NCBI GenBank assembly: GCA_031254225.1
Contig: JAIRUU010000108.1
Location: 1 to 25,371, forward strand
Length of the DNA stretch: 25,371 bases
Reading direction: 5' to 3'
From: Candidatus Elusimicrobium euhamitermitis
GTDB lineage: Bacteria; Elusimicrobiota; Elusimicrobia; Elusimicrobiales; Elusimicrobiaceae
Position 1 is the first letter of the stretch; every line of letters starts with the position of its first letter. Shown here in pieces: positions 23,481 to 25,371 of the stretch. Under the pieces are notes generated by a model that was given only the letters and a program-made list of their open reading frames with translations, made no database searches and was not told where the DNA came from. The position numbers and the translations under genes were made by a program.

Positions 23481-25371
23481 TTACTGCGGTTTTTCCGCTT
23501 CTAATTGCATAACTATTTTGGCTGTTACCGCGCGGCCGATGTCGTCAACTGCTTTGACGGTAAACGCGCCGCTCTGCGGTTTCATAAAAATCGTCTGCCC
23601 GCGGCCGGACCTGCCTAAAAATTTGTCGTCCAAAAACCAAAACACGGAGTTAGCGTCGCTGTCCGTGTCCGCCCGGAGCGCTATAGTTTCTTTGTCCATA
23701 TCCGCTTCCGTGAAAGAATAAATGACGTTTACCGTCGGGGAAAGTATGACCGGCGGGTTGCCGGCGTTTGTTATGTCCTCAATCTGGCAGCCCGGATTAT
23801 AAAGCGGCACCGGCCTGCGCGGCAAACCGGCCTGCCGGAAAAGAGACTCTATCTCAGACGGCCAAAATTCATAAACTTCCGTGCGCACGGTGTCCCTGTC
23901 ATATTTGCACGCGCGCAGGCCCGTGCGTTTGTCAATATAAACCTGCCGGTACACGTCAGAGACTTTGATGGGGGAAACGCCGGGGATAAAATAAACTTTC
24001 TCGGTAGCGGGACAAAATTTGCCCGGCAGGTCGCCCGTGCCTTTGCATACGTCAACTTTAATTACGTTAAGCCCGTCCGGCGTAAAAGGCTGCGTAGGAA
24101 AATTATTTTTTATATCCGCCGTCCCGCGCGCAAGTTCAAACAGCAGCGGCGCGGCCGCGGTGCGGCCCCAAAAATAATTATTGCCCTCGCCGTTAAAATT
24201 GCCTACCCACGTTACAAGAACATAGTCCCCGAACACGCCGGCCGCCCACGCGTCTTTAAAAGAGGACGATGTGCCCGTCTTATAATACACGGGGAAATTT
24301 TTTTTGACCGCGCTTTTTATAACTGTCCCCGGCTGCGGGTTATAGCGCAGCATGTCAAGCGTGATAAACGCCGCCTCCGGCGTAATCAGGCGCAGGGTTT
24401 CCCCGTCCGGCGCGCCGCGCGTAAATTTAATTTCTTTATAAACGCCGCGGTTGGCGAGCGCGGCGTAAAGCGCTGCAGTCTCAATCATGGTAACTTCAAA
24501 GCTGCCTATCGCAAGGCCGATACCGTAGTAATCCCCGCTTTTTAATCCTTTAACGCCGCCGCGTTTTAACATATTTATAAAATTATCAAAGCCGATTTTC
24601 GTTACCAGTTCAATAGCCGGAATATTGCGGCTGGCTGTCAGCGCGTCCCTTGCAAGCATTGGACCGGAAAACCCTCTGTCGGAATTTTCCGGCGAGTAAA
24701 TGCCGAATCTCTTCGGCGTGTCTTTAAGCAGAGTGCCGGGATGTATAAGGCCCTGCTCCAAGGCCATGGCGTAAAGGAGCGGCTTTAACGTTGAGCCTAT
24801 CAGCCGCTTTGAATTAAACCCGTTGACCTGGCCTTCAATGGAGTCGTCCCAAAAATCGGCGGAGCCGACGGCGGCTTCCACTTCCATCGTTTTATAATTA
24901 ACCAGCAGCGCGGCCGCGTTGTTTATGCCTTTAATTTTTCCGCGCGCGGCGTAATTTTTTATTTCTTCCTCAAAAGCGTGCTGGAGAGGCAGATTTATCG
25001 TAGTAAAAATTTCGCTTTCGCGGTTTCTCTGCGCGAGATAATTTATTAAGTGCGGCGTTTCAAACGGCAGGTTTGAGGGGTCTTTAACGTCCATGGGCAT
25101 ATCAAAAAAATGCGCTATATTTTTATCTTTAGGATATTTTTTCAGCCACGCGGCAAATAATGTTTTGCGCGCGCGGGACATATTTTCAAAAGTTATTTTG
25201 TTGGACGGGCGGCGCGCGTTAGGGTTTTGCGGCACTACGGCGAGAGTCAAGGCGGACAGCGGGTCCAAATCCTGCGCTCTGACGTTAAAATATATAAGAG
25301 ACGCCGCGCCTATGCCCTCAATGTTATAAGCGTAAGGCGCCGTGTTAAGATAAATTTCCAAAATTTGTTTT
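23481..25371 (-). CDS. pbpC: Penicillin-binding protein 1C, N-terminus outside window
   Basis: At least 630 residues; the frame is open at the right edge and the first visible residues (KQILEIYLNTAPY) belong to the glycosyltransferase (GT51) domain. The transpeptidase domain follows: GSTLKPLLYAM contains the acylated serine (codon 24792-24794), SRN is the second motif and YKTGTSSSFKDAWA the third (lysine codon 24279-24281). The C-terminal 90 residues or so (PVILSPTVN...GRAVTAKIVMQLE) match the BiPBP_C domain that separates PbpC from other class-A PBPs. It polymerises and may cross-link peptidoglycan at the inner membrane. In other Gram-negatives pbpC sits beside an alpha-2-macroglobulin gene; that would lie beyond the right edge and is untested. 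It leads into the OmpA-like gene. Confidence 0.93.
   Translation of the reverse strand, partial: KQILEIYLNTAPYAYNIEGIGAASLIYFNVRAQDLDPLSALTLAVVPQNPNARRPSNKITFENMSRARKTLFAAWLKKYPKDKNIAHFFDMPMDVKDPSNLPFETPHLINYLAQRNRESEIFTTINLPLQHAFEEEIKNYAARGKIKGINNAAALLVNYKTMEVEAAVGSADFWDDSIEGQVNGFNSKRLIGSTLKPLLYAMALEQGLIHPGTLLKDTPKRFGIYSPENSDRGFSGPMLARDALTASRNIPAIELVTKIGFDNFINMLKRGGVKGLKSGDYYGIGLAIGSFEVTMIETAALYAALANRGVYKEIKFTRGAPDGETLRLITPEAAFITLDMLRYNPQPGTVIKSAVKKNFPVYYKTGTSSSFKDAWAAGVFGDYVLVTWVGNFNGEGNNYFWGRTAAAPLLFELARGTADIKNNFPTQPFTPDGLNVIKVDVCKGTGDLPGKFCPATEKVYFIPGVSPIKVSDVYRQVYIDKRTGLRACKYDRDTVRTEVYEFWPSEIESLFRQAGLPRRPVPLYNPGCQIEDITNAGNPPVILSPTVNVIYSFTEADMDKETIALRADTDSDANSVFWFLDDKFLGRSGRGQTIFMKPQSGAFTVKAVDDIGRAVTAKIVMQLEAEKPQ

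Overview
This window reads as the chromosome of a Gram-negative, probably host-associated or anaerobic bacterium. The evidence is two outer-membrane autotransporter-type proteins, a broken third surface-protein gene, an OmpA-like lipoprotein, a class-A penicillin-binding protein of the PbpC type, GC-rich genes separated by AT-rich spacers, and frequent intrinsic terminators. The mix of giant repeat adhesins and cysteine-rich surface modules recalls Elusimicrobiota, but that is an impression and not a demonstrated placement.

Layout. (1) 1-4978, minus strand: one uninterrupted frame of 1659 codons that leaves the window on the left. It encodes a secreted, GGAIYN-repeat (chlamydial Pmp-like) adhesin with autotransporter passenger repeats; most plus-strand ORFs there are shadows. 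(2) 5199-6650: an amino-acid permease transcribed divergently from the adhesin and closed by a bidirectional terminator. (3) 6711-8314, minus strand: a DUF362 iron-sulfur protein translationally coupled to a small uridine-kinase-like P-loop kinase. (4) 8499-16419: a complete arginine operon in the order argC-argJ-argB-argD-argF-argG-argH. It converts glutamate to arginine by the acetyl-recycling route, is preceded by a strong promoter and a roughly 100-nt structured leader, and ends in a strong terminator. (5) 16684-20829: a 1381-residue autotransporter whose passenger is a string of about ten IPT/TIG-like immunoglobulin repeats with paired cysteines, preceded by a leader of about 117 nt with a possible multistem fold. 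(6) 21067-22633: a broken composite gene (autotransporter-repeat N-terminus, filamentous-haemagglutinin-type middle, cysteine-rich C-terminus) split by frameshifts. (7) 22693-25371, minus strand: an OmpA-family lipoprotein downstream of pbpC, which runs off the right edge.

How it fits together. The core is a housekeeping biosynthetic operon, flanked by envelope and surface genes that look fast-evolving (in-frame DNA repeats, decay, unusual domain combinations). The most interesting points are the two structured leaders (arg operon and TIG autotransporter), the TIG-passenger architecture, and the composite haemagglutinin remnant. No tRNA, rRNA, CRISPR array, insertion sequence or phage gene was seen. 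No gene-free stretch exceeds 300 bases.
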